A DNA stretch of 64,000 nt from Botryotinia globosa. Lineage: Eukaryota; Ascomycota; Leotiomycetes; Helotiales; Sclerotiniaceae. Where the stretch lies: assembly GCA_014898425.1 (NCBI GenBank), contig RCSZ01000005.1, positions 1,700,501 to 1,764,500 of the forward strand, given 5' to 3'. Under the pieces are notes generated by a model. That model had not been told where the DNA came from. It saw only the letters and a program-made list of their open reading frames with translations, and ran no database searches. The translations under genes and the position numbers were made by a program. Positions 11,753-21,820 of this stretch are shown in pieces. Numbering within the stretch: position 1 is the stretch's first letter; the number at the start of each line of letters is the position of its first letter.

Positions 11753-12263
11753 CATAATTTCAATGTTTAATGCCAATTCCCATTCCATCTCACATTTCAT
11801 GTCATAATATCATCATTTGAGTTTCATACACCGTTTTATGCCGAGTACACCGTTGTCAATCAACTGAAAACTGGATCTTTCTGCAGTCTCACACAAATTG
11901 CCGGTTCATCGCATCTCCATATTCCCTTCATTTCACCCGCCACCTCGATATCACATCAAAATTCATTTTCCTGGGATCAAAGAAGACTGAGTTCCTAGAT
12001 AGGAAATCGCAAGCAAAGCTCGAGCCAATTTGATTTACAGTCTCTCTTTACTTCTTTTGCAGTTACCATTCACTCATTCATCCACATCTTTCACTCGATT
12101 GAATCTCTCACTCTACCCAACTACGACGGATAAATCTCGAGCATTCAACCTTTGGAAAATCTGTTACGAGCTCTAATACATTGTCTGATTCTCATTCAAT
12201 CTGCCAGTCTGCGAATTGCAAGATCTCTACCAAAATCCATCATTCAAGAAATCCATCGCGGAT

Positions 12264-13085
12264 ATGCCGATCAATGGCAAGCCCAATGGGCGATTTGAAC
12301 TTCCTGCTCTCAAATCCTTTGACTTCAATTTGACTGACGGCACCGATATCCCGCCGCCCCTTCCAGATTCTCCAATAGAAGAAGAGGCACCCAAACCGAC
12401 TATTGCACCCACACCCACACCTGCACCTGCACCTGCATCTGCGATATCGACACCTGCAGCCACTCCTCAAACCGCCGATCCTGTTCGAAGCACATCTACT
12501 AGTACACCTCCAGCGTCAGCATCTGCAAATAATCAATCAGACTTTGCTCACCTCACCACGACGAAATCCAATGGTTATTTCCCACCTACCTCCTCATTTC
12601 CTCGCAATCATGTTCCCCCAGTTCGCGTGAGAGCCCCTTCAGACGCTGCTGTCTCGAATAGTCCTAGTCGACCCGAAAAAGAAAGTAGTATCCGCAAATT
12701 CTTGTCTCGAAAATCACTCAACACCAATTACACAAATGGGAATGCGAAATCGCATGAGGATTTGTCAAAGATGGGGAGACCGGAGAGTCCAAATAGTCTT
12801 GCAAGCAGCAGACCTAGCTTTGTGAAGCGGAAGAGTGGAAGCTGGTTTAGGAGTTTTGGGAGCAGCAGTAAGAGGAACAGCGTGGTATATGAGAATAAGC
12901 CTGTAGTGTATACTCCTACTCTACAGCAGAGTCCAGAGGTTCAAAAGGAGAATATTAAGCCAGCATACAAGAAGCCTGGCCCGCCGCCGCCAAAATTGCC
13001 GGAACTTGATCAATTGAAAGCTAAGCTTGCGGATGATGATCGTGGTAGTTTTGGGGGCGATGACATGTTCAGGAACATCTCGTAG
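12264..13085 (+). CDS. Hypothetical Pro/Ser-rich disordered protein
   Basis: A single exon of 273 aa that I do not recognise. I use the first ATG in frame (12264, MPINGKPNGRFELPALKSFDF); the frame opens earlier only with TTG. Features in order: a conserved-looking N-terminus with IPPPLPDSPIEEE, a low-complexity Pro-Thr-Ala tract (residues about 45-80), a Ser/Thr-rich middle, a basic block SSIRKFLSRKSLN, a Lys/Arg/Ser patch around FVKRKSGSWFRSFGSSSKR, and a Pro-rich C-terminus (KKPGPPPPKLPELDQLKAKL). The proline motifs could bind SH3 or WW domains and the basic patches could be membrane or phosphorylation sites, but this is inference. No domain, signal peptide or membrane segment is visible. 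A long TC-rich leader precedes it, as expected for a highly transcribed fungal gene. Confidence 0.75.
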   Translation: MPINGKPNGRFELPALKSFDFNLTDGTDIPPPLPDSPIEEEAPKPTIAPTPTPAPAPASAISTPAATPQTADPVRSTSTSTPPASASANNQSDFAHLTTTKSNGYFPPTSSFPRNHVPPVRVRAPSDAAVSNSPSRPEKESSIRKFLSRKSLNTNYTNGNAKSHEDLSKMGRPESPNSLASSRPSFVKRKSGSWFRSFGSSSKRNSVVYENKPVVYTPTLQQSPEVQKENIKPAYKKPGPPPPKLPELDQLKAKLADDDRGSFGGDDMFRNIS

Positions 13086-13610
13086 TGAGGTCTTCAAGCG
13101 AGACGGTTGTGGAATCCAAATGGTGCTCTTGGGGTATTGCTATCTGTTACGACACAAATCTCGCTACAGCACTGGCAGAATACTCGGATGAGAACCATAA
13201 TTATATCTCCAACGATACGGACCGAGAGATGCGAAGGGGAGGGCACGAAAGGGAAGCAGGAATACCATGTTTTATGAATCAAGCTTGAGAGGGGGGACAA
13301 AAATGCTAGTTTATCTTTTTTTTTTGTTTGGCAGGGCGCCCTTCTTTTTATCGATGATATCTCTGGGCGGCGGTCTTTATCGGGGTCTTGTTTTACGCTG
13401 ACTACAGTATCAAACAAAACAACATTTTAATGTTGGCTTCATGTGCCATGATAGTTTATTCTCGGGGTACCAAAATCCTCATATTTATTAGCCTTTTCTG
13501 AACAAAATACAGTAGGGGATTTGCATGGTCGGAGGGCCCTTTTTTTACTCGAATAAGATATTGGTTTTCTGTAATAGAGCTATGTAGTGAAGGCTTCTTT
13601 CATTCTCTCA

Positions 13611-13638
13611 TTCTCTCTCTCTCTCTCTGTGTGTGTGT
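13611..13638. repeat. (CT)n(GT)n compound microsatellite
   Basis: CATTCTCTCATTCTCTCTCT-type tract followed by GT repeats. Confidence 0.85.
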
Positions 13639-14040
13639 ATGTATCTCTTTACTTCTCCTGGTTTCCTCTTTTCCCATTTGCTAATCATTGATCTCATTTA
13701 TCTGAATGACGCCTTTCCGTAACTATAGAAATCTATAGATTGTAAGATTACATTCCTCCATCCATTGATGTTTCATATCAATATGCATTAATTATTGTCA
13801 GAAACTCCAAATCCCTACCTCGAACCTTCTTTTCCCCATTTTGCATGATGGTGTTTGAGAAAAATGGCCAAAAACATCAAGGGGTTTTTTTATATTTAAT
13901 TTTCAATCTAAATCCAATTCAGGGTATATCATCTTATCATCATTGCATTTCGTGCCTGGAGCTATTTAGTATCAAGCTAGATCCGGCGCCACGTGCTATC
14001 TGTAACACTGAGACACTCCAGCTGTAATCACCCTATAAAT

Positions 14041-14130
14041 GAGGCTATGTGAGGCTATCCATGTGAGGCTATGTGAGGCTATGTGAGGCTATGTGAGGCT
14101 ATGTGAGGCTATGTGAGGCTATGTGAGGCT
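14041..14130. repeat. 10-bp minisatellite (ATGTGAGGCT)n
   Basis: Seven consecutive perfect copies of ATGTGAGGCT (14061-14130) preceded by two imperfect ones. It ends about 330 bp before the ETR1 start. Confidence 0.95.
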
Positions 14131-14459
14131 GAAGAGGGTATAGGTATAGTGGGAGGGAAATCCCTGTATTTACAAGCTTTGTGGTTCTGTGGTTCTATCC
14201 AACAAGGCTGTTTGTTTGCTTGTCTGTGATGGAGAAACTTCGGCAATAAACGTCATAAACTTTTATCCAAGCCGCGGATGTATGATATAATATAATATGA
14301 TATAATAATATGATACGATATCAAATAAATGAGTGGAAATATTACAAGAAATAACTTCAATCTACATTCTTTAATAGTTTGTCCATCAATCAATTAATCC
14401 TTTTCTCCCTCGGGCACTCCAAATTATCGAACAGGATCCTTGGGTACGCATAATTGAAC

Positions 14460-15796
14460 ATGGCGAGTCCTATTCAATGTAGAGCTGTAGCTAGCTCCGC
14501 CACAGCAATAAGCTCGAGAGGAGCTTTGGTTGCTGGTGTCTTGAGCAAACAATCTAAACAGAATCGCTTGGGGAGCTTGGTAGCTCGCAGGTACAAATCT
14601 GGTCCATATGGTTATACACAAGCTAAAGCACTTGTGTATTCTAAGTATGGGGAGCCGGCGGATGTCTTATCGTGAGTTTCCTCGTCACTACCTATTCGTT
14701 GTCTATTTTTGCATATGCATTTACCTGGGGTGTTCATGAATAAAGCTAATAGTAACAAACTTCTAGTCTTCACAATCACTCCATCTCCCCTTCCCTTCCT
14801 TCGAAATCTATTCTCCTCCGCACTCTCGCGACCCCGATTAACCCCGCCGACATAAACCAGATCCAAGGTGTCTACCCCTCCAAACCCCCCTTCACCAGTC
14901 TCCTCGGGACCGAATCTCCTTCGGCCGTAGGCGGCAATGAAGGGTGTTTCGAAGTCATGTCTCTCGGTCCTGGCATATCAACTCTTTCGAAAGGCGACTG
15001 GGTGATTATGAAATCGACTGGATTTGGAACATGGCGCACACATGCTATAGCAGAGGAATCCCAGGTTCTCAAGATTGGCAACAAAGAGGGACTGAAGCCC
15101 ATTCAGGTCGGCACTGTGAGCGTTAATCCGTGCACGGCTTATAGAATGTTGAGAGATTTCGAGAGTATGGTCGAGGGCGATTGGTTTATACAAAACGGTG
15201 CGAATAGTGGGGTGGGGAGAGCAGCCATACAGTTGGGGAAGAGGTGGGGATATAAGAGCATCAATGTTATACGGGATCGCGAGAATGCTGATGAGACTGA
15301 GGCGATGAAGAAAGAATTATTGGAACTGGGTGCCACAAAGGTGGTGACCGAGTCGGAATTGATGGATCAAAGTTTCAGGGACCAGGTCAAAGAGTGGACG
15401 AGTGGAGGCAGAGAAAAGATTCGTGTAGGATTGAACTGCGTGGGCGGACAACCTGCAGGTGCTTTGGTGAAATGTTTGAGTAATGGTGGTCATTTGGTTA
15501 CGTACGGAGGAATGTCTAAGAAGCCATTGATGCTTCCCACTGCAGCTTTGATCTTCAAGGATATCAAGTTTAGTGGTTATTGGGTTAGTAGGTGGAGCGA
15601 TAGCCATCCAGATGAGAAGAAGAAAACGGTCGATGAAATTTTGGAGATGACGAGATTAGGTATGTTCAAGGATATTCCAGTTCAAGAGCTCAAGTGGGAT
15701 TGGGAGACAAAGGAGGACGTATTGAAGTCGGCAGTGAGAGGAACCTTGGAAGGATTTAGGAGTGGAAAGGGAGTTTTCATCTATGGAGATACGTAG
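14460..15796 (+). CDS. ETR1: Mitochondrial trans-2-enoyl-CoA/ACP reductase (ETR1/MECR)
   Basis: Exons 14460-14671 and 14767-15796 give 413 aa. The enzyme performs the NADPH-dependent last reduction of mitochondrial type II fatty acid synthesis, which supplies octanoate for lipoic acid. The N-terminus is an Arg/Ser/Ala-rich presequence (SPIQCRAVASSATAISSRG). The MDR-family catalytic start YTQAKALVYSKYGEPADVLS spans the intron, then INPADINQIQGVYPSKPPF, GTESPSAVGGNEG, GDWVIMKSTGFGTWRTHA, the Rossmann loop NGANSGVGRAAIQLGK (about residues 212-227) and INVIRDR. GLNCVGG and YGGMSKKPL follow. No zinc ligands are expected in this subfamily. The 95-bp intron has a GTGAGT donor and the phase matches (codon S split). 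Its product feeds lipoylation of enzymes including the pyruvate dehydrogenase complex, whose E1-beta is also in this window. Confidence 0.94.
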
Positions 15797-16934
15797 ATTG
15801 TGGTGGGGAAGAATGAAATAGAATATTATTGAGTGGTGATTTCTTGTTTTTGAGAGTGATTATTGAAGCGTTCGCTCTACTGGAGATGGCTCCTTACCTG
15901 TTACACTATTGTCAGCTCTCTATTTCGAAGAAGGGATGCAAGTTTTCATCAACATGTCTGAGTCGAAATTCTAAGCACACACCAAAAGTTGATTCGGACC
16001 TCAATCCTCAGAAGCTCAAGCGAGTATTACTGAAAATCCGCAAAATGCATGTTTTCTTATAGATTTCCTGGATCTTGAGATTGCTAGCGGATTTCTGTCA
16101 ACCAGAATAAAGTTCTCTTGCGGATTGCTACTATTTGTAAAGCGACGAAAACTTTAGATTTTCAACCATTTTCTTGCGCTGTCCTATAGCGATGGAATGT
16201 TTGGGATTTAGCCTTAATGTCCTGGTGATCGTGTCTTGGTCCTGGAGTCAATTTGGAAGGGAAGATGCGTATTCTGCCCGAGCCGAGTATATCCAGGGTG
16301 AAAGTTTCTCTCGATGTTGCTTGTGATTTGTCACTTATCGAAGCCGTATCCTGCTATTCTCCAATCTGAGATCATAGTACGAATTACTTTCGCACAATCC
16401 TATCTAAAATGGAAGGAGATGACCCTTCCAATTGATTTGAAGCACAGACAGTTACACGTGAACTGACCTGGAGATTATTTCTCGATAGCTAGTGCTGATT
16501 CAATTGCGGTGCTTTGGAGTCGATTGGATATAGGAAATGCTTACTCCGGTGGTATATTCAACTGTCAGTACATACCTATATACATATAAGTCGAGTCACA
16601 ACTGGCGTAATCTGATTTCATTCAAATGCCAACCACAACTAGTAACCCCAGCTAGAACAATAAACAAATTGCACCGAAACCCAACGGATACGATCAGACC
16701 AATGGCTATAGTCAAAACTGCATCATAACTCAATTGATCCCCTCACTCTCGTCCCACAGACTTGTAATACACAATTCAGCAAGCTGCTAGCTCCCTTGCT
16801 AAGAAATGGAGAGCAGAGAACCAAGATCGATTGTTCATTTTCATTCCAAACCTCTCTAGCGAGGATAACATGTTAGCCATACGAATTATTCCTCCTTGGC
16901 TCGGTTAAGTTTTTTTTTTTGGGTAAGTCGAATA
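15797..16934. other. Intergenic region between ETR1 and the foldback element
   Basis: About 1.1 kb with no gene I can support. The frames near 15829-16062 and 16537-16728 have no recognisable product. A run of about ten Ts just before 16921 adjoins the transposon-like element. Confidence 0.5.
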
Positions 16935-17716
16935 CCCTACTTTCAGGCCACCCCTTTTTTGGGCTACCCTTTTACACCAAAAATCACTTTTTTAGTTTAT
17001 TAATATCTCTATTAATATTGAATATAATTTAATAAAAATTAATATTTATATAATCTAAATTATTCTAAGTTTAAATTAATTTTTTTGAGATTTTTTAGGA
17101 TTTTTATAGATCGATTTCTAAGGTTTCAAAATATCGATTTTCAATCTATATAGAAATTACATATAAAATTAAAATTTTATAAAATCTTTAATAATTTTTA
17201 ATAATTTTTAATAACAATTATTAAAAGAAAATTATATATCTTTTTGAAGATTTCAAATCTAGATCTATATAGAAATTCAAATTTTTTTAAAAAAAAAATG
17301 AATTAATATAGAGATATAGTATATAATAAGTTAAAAATAGTATAAATAATCCTTGTAATTTTGAGGGTACTTTTTTAAATATTTATTTATAAGGAATTTT
17401 TATTTTTTTAAGATTTTTCTTATTGAATATCTTATAAATTTATAATAAAATTTATTTTAGCTATTTTTCTTTAAAATTTATATATGATTTCTATACAAAT
17501 TAAAAATCGATATTTTGAAGCTTTAGAAATCGATCCACAAAAATCCTGAAAATCCTGAAAATCTAAAAATCTTAGAATAAATTTAAAATAATTTGAATTA
17601 TATAGATTTCGATTTTTATTAAATTATATTCAATATTCATAGAGATATTAATAGATTAAAAAAGTGATTTTTGATATAAAAGGATGGCTCGAAACAGGGG
17701 TGGCCCGAAAGTAGGG
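16935..17716. mobile_element. 782-bp foldback element with long terminal inverted repeats (MITE-like, TA-flanked)
   Basis: The two ends mirror each other. The left end begins CCCTACTTTCAGGCCACCCC and the right end, read in reverse complement, begins CCCTACTTTCGGGCCACCCC. The match continues inward with interruptions for about 250 bp on each side (shared blocks include AAAAATCACTTTTTTA, TATTAATATCTCTAT, GAATATTGAATATAATTTAA, ATCGATTTCTAA and AAAATATCGATTTT). Both ends are flanked by TA (16933-16934 and 17717-17718), the target duplication of Tc1/mariner-type elements. The middle (about 17190-17470) is extremely AT-rich and has no ORF. The element is therefore non-autonomous. High A+T and many TpA steps may reflect RIP-type mutation, but I cannot compare copies. 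Confidence 0.88.
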
Positions 17717-18499
17717 TAGTTGATTTATATATCTAACATTCAGTAGCCACAAGGCAAGAGCGAAATTCTATTCCCACTCCCATGACTCTCAAGTGTTTCT
17801 CTGAAATTTGGAATTTTTTATTGTAGATTTGTTGAAATAAGGGGTTGTTAGATAACGAGTATGTGACGAGGGAATGGTGATACTGCACTTCAAATTTCTT
17901 GAAAAATTTCGTTGGATATGCACAAAACGTCAGAGAATTGCAAAGCATGGTATTAGTTCCATGGACTCCTATGACACAACCCGCGACTGATTGTGTAACC
18001 GCTGCGAATGGAGAGCCGGTGTGAGCTTAGCTGGTACTTCACAAAGAAACTCATACCAAACGTCAGACAAGTATTCAACTTTTTCGTCGGACCAAGCAAA
18101 TTATAAATCACATATTCTCATGAGCAATGCATCGCAAATACTCAAGGTTCAAACACAAAATTCGTGTTTAATCAACGTTATTGGTTTCGCGCAATGTTGT
18201 ATAAGAACAAGTAAGCCACCACCTGCAACAGCCTCAATCTGTCTAACCCAACCTCACTGCCATCTTTCTTATTACCAATAGCAAATCACTTCCAATCTGC
18301 GCCTTCTTCACCTCCATCCACTTCACAAACATGAAAGTAAGAAAGATAAATCCCCTCCCATCCCCATTTGCCCATCCTCCTGAAACGCCCACAAACCTGC
18401 CATGCATGCAGACCAAAAAACTCCCCAATCCATCCCTAGCAGTTCGAAATTGAACCTGATCTGAGCGAAGAGGCTAGAAAAAGAAGAAACGACACAAGA
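17717..18499. other. Intergenic region right of the foldback element
   Basis: Holds the 3' flank of DR1. A short spliced ORF can be drawn on the plus strand (18331-18336 joined to 18440-18553) that overlaps the last DR1 exon; I treat it as a low-confidence observation rather than a gene. Confidence 0.45.
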
Positions 18500-21050
18500 T
18501 CAACCATGACGTTGCGCCGCATCTCTAAATGCCTCTTCCTGCATTGCCAATAACTGTTCTGCTGTAAGACCAGATTGTTCGAGTTTATTTGCTTTCTTTT
18601 CTCTTCCCTATAATTTTGCTTAGTTAGTATGTATTCTGCACATCCTGCACGGGTAGATTGACATACCTTCAATTGTTCCTTGTGCTCACTTGCTACATCC
18701 ACAATATCCTTGACATACTCGCTAAAGCCCAGTTGTTCCAAGGCCTTGGTAATATGTTCACACGCGATAGTTTTCTTGCTTTCCTTCTCGGAAATTTCAT
18801 TCGCTTCAGACGAGATGAGCGTAATGAATTCGACACAGCATTCGATTAGGAGATCGCGGGCGTCTTTGCCAAAGGCTAGACCTGAACTGGCCGGGAGAAT
18901 TTCGGTTACTATCTTTTGAACAGTTGCTAAAGAGAATAAGGTTAGCAAGCTTTTAAAGGGAGAAAAGTAACAATGTTGAATGAGGATGACGGCGGAATCA
19001 TGGCTAAGCCTTGGGTGCGGAGGAAATTTGGCATCAGATGGCTGTGCCTGGAGACCATATACCCGGGCCGTCGATTGTATCCGGAGGTTGCAGACGAGTA
19101 TGTTCATTTGAGGTTCTTTTGAATGAGAAACCAACCCCAGGATTAGAAGCTCTATCCTGACCAAGGGTCCCAGAAGACTGGAAAGTTGGATTTGACCTGA
19201 CATATGGCGGTGCCATGTCCGAGAAGCTGTTTAAGAGAGTCTCTCCAGGATTATTACAAGTTTCTGACAATTGCGAAACTCTGTAGAGGTAATCTGAGAT
19301 CTCAAATGGTACTAAATTTCGCAACGCCGAATGTACAAATGCAACATGCCGTCTAGCCTTCTCTTCTTCATTCTCTTGTAAACAAGGCGCTTTAAAACTC
19401 GACTCGCTAGCTTGCAGACTTGAATGTCTTGCGGAAAGCCTAACGACAGTACCGCTATGAGGAATTCCGCCCTTGTGATCTTGACCGCCTATATCTTTAT
19501 CTGGCCGATCTCGTGCGTGGGATATGAGTTCTGTTTGTGCAGAGACTGTCGGAGAAGAATCGGTGCCATCGATTGTACCATTATCTTGAGTATCGGCGAA
19601 GGAACTTTCACCATCCGAATAGGAACTAAAGCAATGATCAAGGTCTGGATTGCAGGGGCTATTCCCTGTCACGTGTGGTTGATATGAATGCTGTTTCATT
19701 GTTGGATAGATAATAGAAACTGGCTTTGGAAGAATCCGACCTCGGATAGCATTCCTCCGCCTTGGAAGCATGGTGGCACCAAGGCTCGATGTTCTTGGAC
19801 TAGGGACTGGCCTAGGACTTCTTTTGATCCCAGTATTTTTCATCCGCTTCGATTTGTAGATACTGGAGGGACTGGGATCGATTTTCCAGAGTGTAGAACG
19901 ATTAGACTCAGGACAAAGTGACCTAGAAGTATACCTTGGAGAAGTTGTATAGTCCCCATTGAAGACTTGAGTCCACGAAGGGTTTTGTTGTAGAGGATCC
20001 TTAAAGGCGCCAATAATATGATGGGTCTGTTTATGATGTTTTGTTGGAACTGTGTCAAATCTGTTCTGGTGGCAATCTTGGTGAGTTGCAGAGCGTGATC
20101 TCGAAATTGACATAGAAACCTCTTTATGCCATGTTCGGATATCTTCCAGTACTTTCTGCACATATTCGAGACGCTTGCCACTGAGGTTGAGTCTAGACGA
20201 GGAGGATCTTGACAAATCCGAAGCCTCGGGTGAGGCTGAAAGACACCGCGAAGCCGAGCACACTTTCTCCATGTTCTTCAATGATGACTCGAAGGCTAGA
20301 CTTGATATTCGCTCAGGAATGGTTATAGCCTCCGTCCACAACGTGTTTCTCTTATGCAAATAAAGTGACCTATGATATGAAGATGGGAACGAAATACAGG
20401 TTAAGTCTAAGTCACTATAGTGATAATCTGATTCATTGTACCGAAAGTAAGAAGCTTTCGAAGTAGTTGATGAATTCGACTGTTTAGGCGAAGGGCTAAC
20501 CTCTATTTTTTGGCAGTGGGCGTACTTCTTGCATGATGATGATGCTGATAACTTAGGTTTTAAGGATATATCGTAGTCGACAGTGGGAATTGGTGCCTTG
20601 CTCACTCCCCTCGTGCGGGAAGAGCAATCGCATTCGTTGTCCATGGTAACGGATATTAATGATGATGAGGATTGAAGAAAAAGGGAAAAAAGTTACCTTT
20701 AGGAAGTGATAGATCATCGTTACCTGCGAAGAACGTGAGTTAGCTAAGTCCGTTCAAGTTCATGTAGCGAAATGCAGCCATATGAAGGAAGAGGAAGGTA
20801 CTTGGATTGGTCGCGGTCGGCATCTTGATTTTAGTTTGAGTATGACTGTTTGGAGGGATTTGGTAGAAGCTCAAGTCGCAAGTTTGTCTTCAACTACTAA
20901 AGACACTCTCTCCCATAGATACTTCTTTAAAAATAACCATTCGAGCCGCTTGTTTCTTAGAGGCTCTTTCCTTCGAATCACCCCGTACAGTACTAGGTCA
21001 CGTGATACAAGAGATTCACTCGACTTACTTGAAAATTCCCTGTCGGACAT
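18500..21050 (-). CDS. NCB2: NC2-beta / Dr1 histone-fold transcription repressor
   Basis: Four exons in phase: 21050-21029, 20723-20697, 18926-18667, 18607-18500, giving 138 aa. NC2-beta pairs with NC2-alpha (Bur6/DRAP1) through a histone fold and binds TBP on the TATA box to block TFIIA and TFIIB. The product reads MSDREFS-SNDDLSLPK-ATVQKIVTEILPASSG, then DARDLLIECCVEFITLISSEANEI, KKTIACEHITKALEQLGF, and ends QEEAFRDAAQRHG; this matches the family throughout. The first two exons are only 22 and 27 nt. Intron 2 (18927-20696) is about 1770 bp, far longer than all other introns here, and contains a complete 536-codon ORF on the same strand. The conserved segment SLPK|ATVQK falls exactly on the two splice sites (CTTTAG acceptor), which makes the long intron convincing. 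A TCACGTGA palindrome sits in intron 1. Confidence 0.9.
19034..20644 (-). CDS. Hypothetical 536-aa Ser-rich protein nested in DR1 intron 2
   Basis: An uninterrupted ORF of 536 codons with a good ATG (20644, MDNECDCSSRTRGVSK) lies wholly inside the second intron of DR1 on the same strand. Its start is 53 nt from the end of DR1 exon 2 and its stop is 107 nt before DR1 exon 3. I do not recognise the protein. It is rich in Ser, Thr, Arg and His and looks disordered. A possible coiled or helical part is RLEYVQKVLEDIRTWHKEVS (near residue 165), and a more ordered part near residues 440-475 is ARRHVAFVHSALRNLVPFE followed by ISDYLYRVSQL. The basic block TGIKRSPRPVPSPRTS is typical of a phosphorylated tail. 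An ORF this long without a stop is unlikely by chance in this base composition. It could be an independent nested gene or an alternative transcript of the locus. Confidence 0.65.
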   Translation of the reverse strand: MDNECDCSSRTRGVSKAPIPTVDYDISLKPKLSASSSCKKYAHCQKIEVSPSPKQSNSSTTSKASYFRYNESDYHYSDLDLTCISFPSSYHRSLYLHKRNTLWTEAITIPERISSLAFESSLKNMEKVCSASRCLSASPEASDLSRSSSSRLNLSGKRLEYVQKVLEDIRTWHKEVSMSISRSRSATHQDCHQNRFDTVPTKHHKQTHHIIGAFKDPLQQNPSWTQVFNGDYTTSPRYTSRSLCPESNRSTLWKIDPSPSSIYKSKRMKNTGIKRSPRPVPSPRTSSLGATMLPRRRNAIRGRILPKPVSIIYPTMKQHSYQPHVTGNSPCNPDLDHCFSSYSDGESSFADTQDNGTIDGTDSSPTVSAQTELISHARDRPDKDIGGQDHKGGIPHSGTVVRLSARHSSLQASESSFKAPCLQENEEEKARRHVAFVHSALRNLVPFEISDYLYRVSQLSETCNNPGETLLNSFSDMAPPYVRSNPTFQSSGTLGQDRASNPGVGFSFKRTSNEHTRLQPPDTIDGPGIWSPGTAI

Positions 21051-21820
21051 TTTGAAAGGAAGTGAACAACGGCAGGCGTAATAAGAGTTTTGAATGATAA
21101 AGATGAACCAGCTGGTTTCCGAATTATTTTTGGTTGGTGTCAATGAAGAGCAATGATCTCGTTCCGATATACACGTGATTTTGTATTTGTAAGCAGAAAG
21201 TGAAGTCAAAAAGTTCCAGAGTCGCGTTTTGTCTGCGGGAACCTCTGGATTTATCATGCCCTTTTGTATGCACCCGCGACGCAAATTGGCAACTCAAAAT
21301 CGCACTAAGCGTCATTAGGGTTACTAAGCGAAATTTTTCGAAAGATCCAAGAAAAAAATGTGTAGATTTCGTTCGAACAAAACAAGCTATATCTAGGTAC
21401 TGTATAAATATAGATAGATGCCTCATGAATATTAGATTTATTTAATTCTGCCTTGCTGACACTTATCATTCAACGGACTGTGAATACAAGTCAATACAGT
21501 ACAAATCAGTACTGTACTTTGTTCACTGAGCATCCGCATCTACCAATAATGCAGGTGGCCATCACATCAATAGAAAGTGGCATCTTCGGAGGAGTAGCGT
21601 CAAGGCAAGTACTTTAATTGGTACTTTAGACGCAATAGTATTTAATACATCTGGAAGGATATGCAAATCCTTCAATCCTTCAGGTCTCCCGATAGTTTGG
21701 TATCGTACAAGATAAATGTACAAGAACGTGCTCAATATAGTCGCTAATGTCATGATACCCCTTCCCAACCTCAAAACTCCATGGATATACATTTATGATA
21801 AGAACTCTTCTGATCATCAC
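21051..21820. other. Intergenic region DR1 promoter / mS45 3' end
   Basis: About 770 bp between two minus-strand genes. It should hold the DR1 promoter and the mS45 3' UTR. No supported gene. Confidence 0.55.

Larger units (their letters stand above)
10518..12263. other. Long repeat-rich intergenic region
   Basis: About 1.7 kb with no gene I can support. It contains a G-run (10622-10640), a 12-bp tandem repeat (11221-11275), a (TA)n/(AAAC)n tract (11441-11477), a 9-bp tandem repeat (11687-11752) and a TC-rich stretch (about 11880-12180) that probably holds the core promoter and 5' UTR of the gene starting at 12264. The ORFs inside are driven by the repeats. Confidence 0.65.
13086..14459. other. 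Intergenic region with microsatellites and a minisatellite
   Basis: About 1.4 kb between two plus-strand genes. It holds the 3' UTR of the 12264-13085 gene, a (CT)n/(GT)n tract (13611-13638), a 10-bp minisatellite (14041-14130), and a TATAATATAATATGATATAATAAT stretch (from about 14284) that is AT-rich. The small ORFs are not supported. Confidence 0.6.

Noticed and set aside
19034..19203. DR1 starting inside the same ORF at 19203 (MSGQIQLSS)
   Set aside because: That frame has no Dr1-like N-terminus, whereas the exon at 20697-20723 encodes the conserved NDDLSLPK with matching splice phases.
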